Source: Actinomycetes bacterium
Lineage (GTDB): Bacteria; Actinomycetota; Acidimicrobiia; IMCC26256; PALSA-610
Direction of reading: 5' to 3'
Assembly: GCA_025463875.1 (NCBI GenBank)
Contig: JAODBI010000030.1
Coordinates: 1-37,205 of the forward strand
Length of the DNA stretch: 37,205 bases
Positions 29,632 through 37,205 of this stretch are shown here, one piece after another. Under the pieces are notes generated by a model. The model was given only the letters and a program-made list of their open reading frames with translations, searched no databases and had not been told where the DNA came from. Both the position numbers and the translations under genes were made by a program. Each line of letters begins with the position of its first letter. Position 1 is the stretch's first letter.

Positions 29632-30852
29632 TTAGCGCGGGCTGTCGCGCTCCCCGCGGCCGAGGTATTCGACGGCCAGCGCGGCGTACATCGCGGCGCC
29701 CACGCTCATCGCGGCCTCGTCGATGGTCATCCGGTTCGAGTGACACGCGTGCGCGCGGGCCGGATGTTCACCGGGCGGGCATACGCCGAGAAACGACATC
29801 GCGCCGGGCCGCCGCTGCAGGACATACGAGAAATCCTCGGCGCCCATGACCGGTGCGGGCATCTTCCCCGCGCCTTCGGCGCCGAGCAGGTCGGACGCGA
29901 CCTCGAGCGCGAAGCTCGCGCCATCGTCGTGATTGATCGTGACCGGATACCCCTTGTGGACCGTGAGCTCGGCGCGCATTCCGTGCGCGCTCGCGATGCC
30001 TTCGACGAGCTGGTTCATCGCGTCGATGGCGAGCGCGCGACTGTGCTCCGACACCGCGCGCAGGGTGCCGAGCATGTCGACCGCCTCCGGGATGACGTTG
30101 TCGGTGGTACCCGCGCGGATCTTCGTGATCGTGACGACCACCGGATCGAACGTGTTGATCCGCCTCGTGACCATCACCTGCAACGCCTGCACGATCTCGG
30201 CCGCGATCGGCATCGGATCACTCGCGAGGTACGGCGTCGACGCGTGACCGCCCTTGCCGCTCACCTTGATCTCGAGCACGTCCGCCGACGCCATGAGCGG
30301 TCCGCCGCGGGTCCAGATCGTGCCCGAGGGAAGGTTGGGCGAGACGTGCAGCGCGAATGCGGCGTCGACCGGGACGTCGCCGTCGAGGACGCCCTCCTCG
30401 ATCATGTAGCGCGCGCCGTGATGGCCCTCTTCGCCCGGTTGGAACATGAAGCGCACAGTGCCGGGCAACTGCGCGCGCCGGGCGTGCAGAAGCCGGGCCG
30501 CACCCACGAGCATCGCAGTGTGCGCATCGTGACCGCACGCGTGCATGCAGCCGTCGATGGCGCTCGCGAACTCGAGACCCGTGTCTTCGGGCATAGGCAG
30601 CGCGTCCATGTCGCCGCGCAACAAAACGACGGGCCCGGCGCCGACCGCGAGATCGGCGACGACCGACGACACCGACTCGCCCGTCCGCGTATCGAGCGCG
30701 AGGCCGTCGATCTCGTCGAGGACGGTCGCCTGCGTGTTCGGCAACGCGAGACCCAGCTCGGGGGCGCGGTGGATGCGCCGGCGCAGATCGATCAGGTCGG
30801 GCAAGAGCCGTTCCGCGTCTTCCAGGAGCTGCGCGGAATCGATCATGCTCAC
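29632..30852 (-). CDS. M20 family metallopeptidase / amidohydrolase (hippurate hydrolase-like)
   Basis: LLRGDMDALPMPEDTG, CMHACGHDAHTAMLVGAA, FQPGEEGHHGARYMIEEG, MGAEDFSY. Confidence 0.95.
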   Translation of the reverse strand: MSMIDSAQLLEDAERLLPDLIDLRRRIHRAPELGLALPNTQATVLDEIDGLALDTRTGESVSSVVADLAVGAGPVVLLRGDMDALPMPEDTGLEFASAIDGCMHACGHDAHTAMLVGAARLLHARRAQLPGTVRFMFQPGEEGHHGARYMIEEGVLDGDVPVDAAFALHVSPNLPSGTIWTRGGPLMASADVLEIKVSGKGGHASTPYLASDPMPIAAEIVQALQVMVTRRINTFDPVVVTITKIRAGTTDNVIPEAVDMLGTLRAVSEHSRALAIDAMNQLVEGIASAHGMRAELTVHKGYPVTINHDDGASFALEVASDLLGAEGAGKMPAPVMGAEDFSYVLQRRPGAMSFLGVCPPGEHPARAHACHSNRMTIDEAAMSVGAAMYAALAVEYLGRGERDSPR

Positions 30853-30878
30853 GCGGCGAGACTACCCAGTGACCCCGA

Positions 30879-31724
30879 TCAGTGGTCGAGAAACCAGGCC
30901 CGCAGCGCGGTCGAGAACTCCGACTCGTACGTCCGATAGGCGCGCCGCAGCGCGTCGCCCGTCGTGGCGTCGGAATCGCCGACGATCTCCGGCGGCAGCA
31001 GCGGATCCAAGCGGATGTGTGCGAGCGCGGCCGCGCCCGCGGCGAACGCGTCCGGCAGTGCGCCGTCGTCGGACTGCGAGAGCGCGCCCGCGACCTCGAA
31101 CAGACGGGTCGTCAGCGTTTCGGCGCGCCGCGTCCAACGCCCGGGCTCGAACAGCCGGGTGGCGAGCTCCGCCGCCGGTTCGTCCGGACTCCCCGACCAC
31201 CACAGGCATTGCGCGTCGGCAACGTTCCACGACTCGGCCGGCGCCGATTCCCGCGGGAGGTTGTCGGGCCGGGTCCACACTCCTTCCCGAAGCGCCCCGT
31301 AGTGCAGCCGCCGCATCGCATCACGCAGCGCCGCCCGGTCGCCCGCCGCGCGCGATCCGGGTGCCACGACCGCGACCCGCCACGCGCCGTCCCACTCCGC
31401 GACCACGGGGTCGAGGCTCCAGTTCTGGGCGCCGCGCCGGCCCTGCACCCGGCCCGCGAGCTCGTACACGCCGTCGGCGCCGCGCAGCTCGCCCCGTTCC
31501 ACCATCCGGCTCAGCGCGACCCGCGTCGTCCCCTCGCTCACCCCGAAGAGGCCGCACCACTGCACGAGCCGCGCCCCGCTCATGCGCGGCGGCCGCGTCC
31601 GGAGGAGCAGGCTCGCGATGACCGACCGCGCCGACAGGGGCCGCTCGAGGAGGGCATCCGGCGATCTCCCCAACGCCGCATCGGCCTGATCATCGGAACC
31701 GCCGTTATTACGCTCTCGCAGCAT
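30879..31724 (-). CDS. PaaX-family transcriptional regulator (start may be downstream of 31724)
   Basis: PLSARSVIASLLL...LVQWCGLFGVSEGTTRVALSRMVERGEL wHTH, LRDAMRRLHYGALREGVWTRPDNLP. Confidence 0.88.
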   Translation of the reverse strand: MLRERNNGGSDDQADAALGRSPDALLERPLSARSVIASLLLRTRPPRMSGARLVQWCGLFGVSEGTTRVALSRMVERGELRGADGVYELAGRVQGRRGAQNWSLDPVVAEWDGAWRVAVVAPGSRAAGDRAALRDAMRRLHYGALREGVWTRPDNLPRESAPAESWNVADAQCLWWSGSPDEPAAELATRLFEPGRWTRRAETLTTRLFEVAGALSQSDDGALPDAFAAGAAALAHIRLDPLLPPEIVGDSDATTGDALRRAYRTYESEFSTALRAWFLDH

Positions 31725-31743
31725 CTGTTGATGAAGTGTAATA
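31706..31743. promoter_or_regulatory. Candidate divergent promoter/operator with TATTAC-N26-GTAATA inverted repeat
   Basis: tattac at 31706-31711 and gtaata at 31738-31743; TAATAT (31739-31744) sits 6 nt before the desaturase GTG. Confidence 0.35.
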
Positions 31744-31750
31744 TGCGGGC

Positions 31751-32734
31751 GTGACGTCCACGATGATCCCGGAACCGGCCCTGCTCGACTCCGTCCACCC
31801 GACCGAGCGCATCACCGCCGGTGGACGGCCGAACCCCGAGTTCCGCGAGCAGCTCCGCCGCATCCCGAATCTGCGCAACGCGCTCGCGGTCGTCGCGCTG
31901 TACGTGCAGACGGTGGCGATCGTGCTCATCGCCGTCCACTTCGACGACTGGCGGGTCTGGTCGAACTGGTTCGTGTGGATCGCCGCGTTCGTCCTCATGG
32001 GACGCGCCCACGCCCAGTTCGCGGCGCTGATGCACGAAGCCGCGCACCGTCTGCTGTTCCGCAACCGGAAGGCCAACGACCTCGTCGGCCGTTGGCTGCT
32101 CGGCTTCCCCTCGTTCACGCCGATCGACGCTTACCGGCGCGGCCACATGGCCCACCACCGGGAGGAGTTCGGACCGGACGAGCCCGACATGCCCCTCTAC
32201 CGCGGCTATCCGATCTCGAAGGAGTCGATGCGCCGCAAGCTCGTCCGCGACGCGACCGGTCGCACGGGCTGGAAGCTGTTCAAGGGCCTGCTGGGCGCGG
32301 TGCGCTCCGACAGCCCTCCCGTGCGGTTCCAGGCGCGCTGCATCGTCGCGTCGCAACTGCTGCTGATTGCCATCGGGATCGCCTTGCACCACCCGTTCGT
32401 GTACTTCGTCCTCTGGCTCGCGCCCTATCTCACCGTGTGGCGCGTCATCAACCGGCTGCGCTCGATCGCCGAGCACGGTGGGATGCAGCGTTCCAAGGAC
32501 CGGCGACTGACCACCCACAGCGTGAAGCAATCGCCGTTGGCGCGCTTCATCTTGGTGCCGTTCCACATCGGATGGCACCTGGCCCACCACGTCGACGCGG
32601 GTGTCCCGATGGCGAACCTGCCGAAGTTGCACGCCGAGCTCCAACGCGCGGGCTACGTCGTCGACGGGCTCGAGTACCGCAGCTACTCGGCGCTTTGGCG
32701 CAAGCTGTCGAGCGGTGCAAGCCTCCCGGGGTGA
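31751..32734 (+). CDS. Membrane fatty acid desaturase
   Basis: Histidine boxes HEAAH, HMAHHRE, HLAHHVD with TM segments; GTG start. Confidence 0.92.
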   Translation: MTSTMIPEPALLDSVHPTERITAGGRPNPEFREQLRRIPNLRNALAVVALYVQTVAIVLIAVHFDDWRVWSNWFVWIAAFVLMGRAHAQFAALMHEAAHRLLFRNRKANDLVGRWLLGFPSFTPIDAYRRGHMAHHREEFGPDEPDMPLYRGYPISKESMRRKLVRDATGRTGWKLFKGLLGAVRSDSPPVRFQARCIVASQLLLIAIGIALHHPFVYFVLWLAPYLTVWRVINRLRSIAEHGGMQRSKDRRLTTHSVKQSPLARFILVPFHIGWHLAHHVDAGVPMANLPKLHAELQRAGYVVDGLEYRSYSALWRKLSSGASLPG

Positions 32735-33408
32735 GCACGTTCGACCCGACGATCGAGCCGACATTCGCGGCGGTCGCCGGCCTGATGCGCGCCCAGGCCG
32801 CGCAACGCCGGCTCCGTAGTGATCCGGTCGACGACGACACCGTGCTGGCCCTCCTCGACCTCGCCGCCCACGCGAACGGCGGCCGGCGCCGGAGATGCGC
32901 CTTCGTCGTCGTGCGCGACCCCGACGTCCGCCACCAGCTCGCACGCACCTATCGCCAGGGCTGGTCCGTCTACAAGCGCATTCTGCGGAGCCGTTGGAGC
33001 GACGACGCCCTCCTCGAGGACCGGCAATGGCAGTCCGACCACTTCGAGGACGTACCCGTCCTGGTGGTGGCGTGCCTGCCGGGCCGCCGCCCCCTGTTCC
33101 CGGCGGTCGGCGCGGCGGCCTTCTACGGCATGGCCTTCCCGGCGGTGCAGAACCTCCTGCTCGGGGCCGCCGCCCGCGGTCTCGGCGCCTCGGCCACGAC
33201 GTTGCCGTTGTGGTCGGTGTGGGAGGCACGCCGGACCCTCGGCTTGCCGAGGAATGTCACGCCGGTCTCGGTGGTCGCTCTCGGGTGGCCGCGCGGGACG
33301 ACGAACCGAGCGTTGAACGGCGCGCCGACGCCGTTCGTCGGCAACGTCGTCCACCTCGATCGCTGGGGTCACCTGCCCTTTCGCGCCCGGCGCGACCCCG
33401 GCCTGTGA
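32731..33408 (+). CDS. Nitroreductase family protein
   Basis: AAQRRLRSDPVDDDTVLALLDLAAHANGG, FPAVQNLLLGAAARGLGASATTLPLW; GTG overlaps desaturase stop. Confidence 0.88.
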   Translation: MSTFDPTIEPTFAAVAGLMRAQAAQRRLRSDPVDDDTVLALLDLAAHANGGRRRRCAFVVVRDPDVRHQLARTYRQGWSVYKRILRSRWSDDALLEDRQWQSDHFEDVPVLVVACLPGRRPLFPAVGAAAFYGMAFPAVQNLLLGAAARGLGASATTLPLWSVWEARRTLGLPRNVTPVSVVALGWPRGTTNRALNGAPTPFVGNVVHLDRWGHLPFRARRDPGL

Positions 33409-33451
33409 GAAACGGCATAATGGGCGTCACGACTTCGAGGCAGGTGACGAC

Positions 33452-33658
33452 GTGCCCAGAAAAGGACGAGCACGCCGCTTTCGTGAAGCGCGTCAGCTCA
33501 AGCAGGGGTTCGACGATGGGCTCTTCAAAGAAGGCTCCGGCACCCTCGCGGATCTGAGCGACAAAGCGGACAGCGACGAGGATTCCGACGACGACTTCGA
33601 CGACGAGTTCGAAGACGAAGAGGAAGACTGGGACCCGGACCACAACCTGAACCGTTAG
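33452..33658 (+). CDS. Small bipolar protein: basic N-terminus, highly acidic C-terminus (68 aa)
   Basis: MPRKGRARRFREARQLKQGF...DKADSDEDSDDDFDDEFEDEEEDWDPDHNLNR; GTG start with upstream purine-rich stretch and cataat -10-like box. Confidence 0.65.
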   Translation: MPRKGRARRFREARQLKQGFDDGLFKEGSGTLADLSDKADSDEDSDDDFDDEFEDEEEDWDPDHNLNR

Positions 33659-33688
33659 ACCGCACCCGGAACCCGGCGGCACCGGGCG

Positions 33689-33716
33689 CCGGCCGCGAGG
33701 CATCGCCTCGGCCGCG
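33689..33716. terminator. Possible hairpin terminator between convergent genes
   Basis: ggccgcGAGGCatcGCCTCggccgcg, imperfect stem with a 2-nt bulge. Confidence 0.3.
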
Positions 33717-33724
33717 AACGGGAC

Positions 33725-36412
33725 TCAGGCGGTCCGGGGGTCCGGTGCGTCGGCGTCGATCTCGTAACGCTCGATGGCCTCGGCGACGGTCTCGGCCTTC
33801 ATGTCGCCCGTCTGGGCCAGTCCGTCGAGCACCCCGACGACCACGTGCGCGGCGTCGACCTCGAAGTGACGCCGGAGCGCGTCCCTGACGTCGGAGAAGC
33901 CGTAGCCATCGGTCCCGAGCACCACGTAGGGCTGTGGCACGAACCGGGCGATGCTGTCGGGGACGGCACGGACCCAGTCCGAGACCGCGACGACCGGGCC
34001 GGCCGACTCCGCCAGGAGATCGGTGATGTAGGGCGTGCGGGGCGGGTCGGCGGGGTGCAGCCGGTTCCAGCGCTCGCATTCGATCGCGTCATCCCGTAGC
34101 TGCTTCCAGCCGGGGACGCTCCAGACGTCGGCGTCGACGTCGTACTGCTCGGCCAACATCTTCTGCGCCTCGAGCGCCTGCAACACCATCGGCCCGCTCG
34201 CGAGGATCTGCGCCCGGTGCGTGTGCCCGCCGGGACCAGCCTTCAGCAGGTACATGCCGCGCACGATGCCGTCCTCCACGCCCTCGGGCATGGGTGGCTG
34301 CACGTAGTTCTCGTTGTAGAGGGTGACGTAATAGAAGCAGTCCTCGGCCTCGGGGCCGTACATGCGCCGGATGCCGTCGCGCACGATGACACCGAGCTCG
34401 TAGGCGAACGCGGGGTCGTACGCGCGGCAGTTCGGATACGCGAGCGCGTACAGCTGCGATTGCCCGTCGCAGTGCTGCAGTCCTTCGCCGGACAACGTCG
34501 TGCGACCCGCGGTGGCGCCCAGCAGGAATCCGCGCCCGCGTTGATCACCGAGTGACCAGATCATGTCGCCGACGCGCTGGAAACCGAACATCGAATAGAA
34601 GATGTAGAAGGGGATCATCGGCTGACCCCACGACGCGTACGCGGTCGACGCCGCGGTCAGCGACGCCATCGCACCCGCCTCCGTGATCCCCTCCTCGAGG
34701 ATCTGCCCGTTGGTCGCTTCGCGGTACGAGAGCATGAGTCCCGCGTCGACGGGCTCGTACTGCTGACCGAACGGCGCGTAGATCTTGAACTCGGCGAAGA
34801 GCGCGTCAAGGCCGAAGGTGCGCGCCTCGTCGGGGATGATCGGCACCACACGCGGGCCGATCTCGGGCTCTTTCAACAAGACGCGCAGAAGGCGCGCGAA
34901 TGCCATCGTCGTCGACGCGGGCACCTTCTCGCCGGTTCCGGCCGTGAGCTGGTCGATGATCCCGTCGCGTGGGAAGACGATCGTCTTCGACCGTTCCACG
35001 CGATCGGGCAGGAAGCCGTCGAGCGCCCGCCGACGCTCCATCATGTACTCGTATTCGGGCGACTTGTAGCCGGGGTGGAAGTACGGCGCCATCCCCGACT
35101 CGAGATCCTTGTCGGGGATCTCCATGTAGAGCCGATCGCGCAACGCCTTCAGCTGGTTGGGCGACATCTTCTTGATCTGGTGCGTCGCGTTGCGGGCCTC
35201 GAAGTCGGGGCCGAGCGTCCAACCCTTGACCGTCTTGGCGAGGATGACCGTCGGTGTCCCTTGGTGCTCGACCGCGGTCTTGTACGCGGCGTAGATCTTG
35301 CGGTAGTCGTGCCCGCCGCGCGGGAGACGTTGCAGCTCGTCGTCGGAGAGATGCTCCACCATCTTGCGCAGGCGGGGATCGCCGCCGAAGAAGTGCTCGC
35401 GAATGTACGCGCCTGACTCGACGGCGTACTTCTGGAACTCGCCGTCGACCGTCGTGTTCATCTTGTTCACGAGCACGCCGTCGATGTCGCGGGCGAGCAG
35501 CTCGTCCCATTGGCGGCCCCAGATGACCTTCAACACGTTCCACCCCATGCCGCGGAACGTCGACTCGAACTCCTGGATGACCTTGCCGTTGCCGCGTACC
35601 GGCCCGTCGAGCCGTTGGAGGTTGCAGTTGACGACGAAGATCAGGTTGTCGAGCCGCTCGCGCGCCGCGAGATCGAGCGCAGCCGTCGCCTCCGGCTCGT
35701 CGAGCTCACCGTCGCCGACGAAGCACCAGACCCGCGCGTTCGACGTGTCGACGATCTTGCGGTCGTAGAGGTAGCGGTTGAAGCGAGCCTGGTACACCGC
35801 GTTGAGCGGACCGAGCCCCATCGACACGGTCGGGTACTCCCAGAACGTCGGGAGCCGGCGCGGGTGCGGGTACGACGGGAGGCCGCGGCCGGACGTCTCG
35901 CGCCGGAAGTGGTCGAGCTGGTCCTCGGTCAGGCGTCCCTCGAGGAAGGCGCGGGCGTAGATGCCCGGCGCCGCGTGACCCTGGAAGTAGATCTGGTCGC
36001 CGAAGCCGCCGTCGCCCTTGCCCCGGAAGAAGTGGTTGTACCCGACCTCGTACAACGACGCCGCCGACGCGTAGGTCGAGAGGTGACCCCCCAGCCCGTC
36101 GAACCGGTGATTGGCGCGGTCGACCATCGCCACCGCGTTCCAACGCACGAACGCCCGGATGCGACGCTCGATGTCTTCGTTGCCCGGGAACCACGGCTCC
36201 TGCTCGGGCGGGATCGAGTTGATGTAGTCGGTCGTGACCATCGCGGGCACGAACGCGCCCTTCTCGCGGGCGCGCTCCATGAGGCGCGCCAGCAGGTAGT
36301 GCGCGCGCGACCTGCCCTTGACGTCGATGACCGCGTCGAGCGACTCCAGCCATTCATTCGTCTCTTGGGGATCGACATCGGGGAGCTGATGGATCGAACC
36401 GTCGCTGAACAT
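33725..36412 (-). CDS. aceE: Pyruvate dehydrogenase E1 component (homodimeric)
   Basis: DVDPQETNEWLESLDAVI, GHAAPGIYARAFLEGRL, FVGDGELDEPEATAAL TPP motif, ATAGRTTLSGEGLQHCDGQS, YNENYVQPPMPEG; ATG at 36412. Confidence 0.97.
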   Translation of the reverse strand: MFSDGSIHQLPDVDPQETNEWLESLDAVIDVKGRSRAHYLLARLMERAREKGAFVPAMVTTDYINSIPPEQEPWFPGNEDIERRIRAFVRWNAVAMVDRANHRFDGLGGHLSTYASAASLYEVGYNHFFRGKGDGGFGDQIYFQGHAAPGIYARAFLEGRLTEDQLDHFRRETSGRGLPSYPHPRRLPTFWEYPTVSMGLGPLNAVYQARFNRYLYDRKIVDTSNARVWCFVGDGELDEPEATAALDLAARERLDNLIFVVNCNLQRLDGPVRGNGKVIQEFESTFRGMGWNVLKVIWGRQWDELLARDIDGVLVNKMNTTVDGEFQKYAVESGAYIREHFFGGDPRLRKMVEHLSDDELQRLPRGGHDYRKIYAAYKTAVEHQGTPTVILAKTVKGWTLGPDFEARNATHQIKKMSPNQLKALRDRLYMEIPDKDLESGMAPYFHPGYKSPEYEYMMERRRALDGFLPDRVERSKTIVFPRDGIIDQLTAGTGEKVPASTTMAFARLLRVLLKEPEIGPRVVPIIPDEARTFGLDALFAEFKIYAPFGQQYEPVDAGLMLSYREATNGQILEEGITEAGAMASLTAASTAYASWGQPMIPFYIFYSMFGFQRVGDMIWSLGDQRGRGFLLGATAGRTTLSGEGLQHCDGQSQLYALAYPNCRAYDPAFAYELGVIVRDGIRRMYGPEAEDCFYYVTLYNENYVQPPMPEGVEDGIVRGMYLLKAGPGGHTHRAQILASGPMVLQALEAQKMLAEQYDVDADVWSVPGWKQLRDDAIECERWNRLHPADPPRTPYITDLLAESAGPVVAVSDWVRAVPDSIARFVPQPYVVLGTDGYGFSDVRDALRRHFEVDAAHVVVGVLDGLAQTGDMKAETVAEAIERYEIDADAPDPRTA

Positions 36413-36564
36413 TGTGTCTCCGCCCCTCGAACGGAGCATCGGCCGTTCCGACCGGATGCGTGAGCTATCTGCGAGAGCCGCGTGCGTTGACCCGTCCGGG
36501 GGCGCGACCCATTTCACCACTCAGGCTATGACCGGTCCCGACTCCTGCGGTGCCAGGTACTGGG

Positions 36565-37205
36565 TCACTTTGATTTTCCGGCCGCCGCGGATTCCAGCAG
36601 TTCGCATAGCTGAGTGATCGCCCACGGGGCCGACTCGACACCAGCGGCCATTGCCGGGGTTGTCTTCCGGCCCGCGGCCTTGGTCAGCGTCTCATGCGGA
36701 CGGCAGAGGTTGTAGTAGGCGAAGTAGAGCGCGATCGCCGCGGCGTGGTTCTCGATCCGCTTGCTGTGCGCGTTCGTCAAGCGGGTAAACCGGCGCATCG
36801 ACATGCGCATCGTGAGGTTCTGGCGCTCAACGTAGCTGGTGCTCACCATGGCCTCATCGGGGTCGCCCGAGATGAGGTGCTTCTGGATCGAGCTGCACGT
36901 CGCCGGGCTGTACTTCCGGGCCTCATCACCCGTCGCGCCCTTGTACTCCTTCACCACGATCGCGTAGTCGATCTTGTCGCCCCACAACGCGTGCACGACC
37001 GGCTGGTACGCGCCGAGGCCGTCTGTCGTGAACTGGAACCGATGACCCGGCACCATGCGCGCACGCAGGTCGCGGAGGAAGTCGTAGCAGTCCTCGGTCG
37101 ACCGGTCACCCACGAGCCACGACGGGATCAGCTTCGTCACCGCGTCGATCGCGGTCCACGTCCACACCGATCCGTAGTTCGGGTCGTCCTGGTGGTCAGC
37201 GGGAC
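36565..37205 (-). CDS. IS1-like DDE transposase, N-terminus beyond window end
   Basis: VWTWTAIDAVTKLIPSWLVGDRS, FTTDGLGAY, YVERQNLTMRMSMRRFTRLTNAHSKRIENHAAAIALYFAYYNLCRPHETL; frame open to window edge. Confidence 0.9.
   Translation of the reverse strand, partial: PADHQDDPNYGSVWTWTAIDAVTKLIPSWLVGDRSTEDCYDFLRDLRARMVPGHRFQFTTDGLGAYQPVVHALWGDKIDYAIVVKEYKGATGDEARKYSPATCSSIQKHLISGDPDEAMVSTSYVERQNLTMRMSMRRFTRLTNAHSKRIENHAAAIALYFAYYNLCRPHETLTKAAGRKTTPAMAAGVESAPWAITQLCELLESAAAGKSK

Noticed and set aside
1-37205. CRISPR array, rRNA operon, prophage or BGC core genes
   Set aside because: No regularly spaced repeats, rRNA segments, phage structural genes or NRPS/PKS modules recognised

Overview
High-GC actinobacterial-type chromosomal window; mycothiol synthase (MshD), the DUF2510 tail and homodimeric AceE suggest Actinomycetota, possibly Acidimicrobiia-like (inference). 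Most of it is ordinary core genome: a complete minus-strand hisD-C-B-H-A-F operon, nth, mshD, rlmN, a run of peptidase/C69/acyl-CoA ligase/DUF255 genes, PPK2, membrane and cell-envelope genes, an M20 amidohydrolase, a PaaX-type regulator divergent from a desaturase/nitroreductase pair, aceE, and an IS1-like transposase cut by the window end. The stretch that looks accessory is about 25.74-29.53 kb, next to a tRNA-Val(CAC) gene. It is visibly more A/T-rich and is bounded by a perfect 22-bp inverted repeat flanked by an 11-bp direct repeat. It also carries two diverged ~120-bp direct repeats, a HIRAN/zinc-ribbon gene, a secreted repeat protein and a decayed membrane-protein fragment, but no recognisable transposase or integrase. 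I regard it as the best candidate for something undescribed. No searches were run; family calls are from motif recognition.
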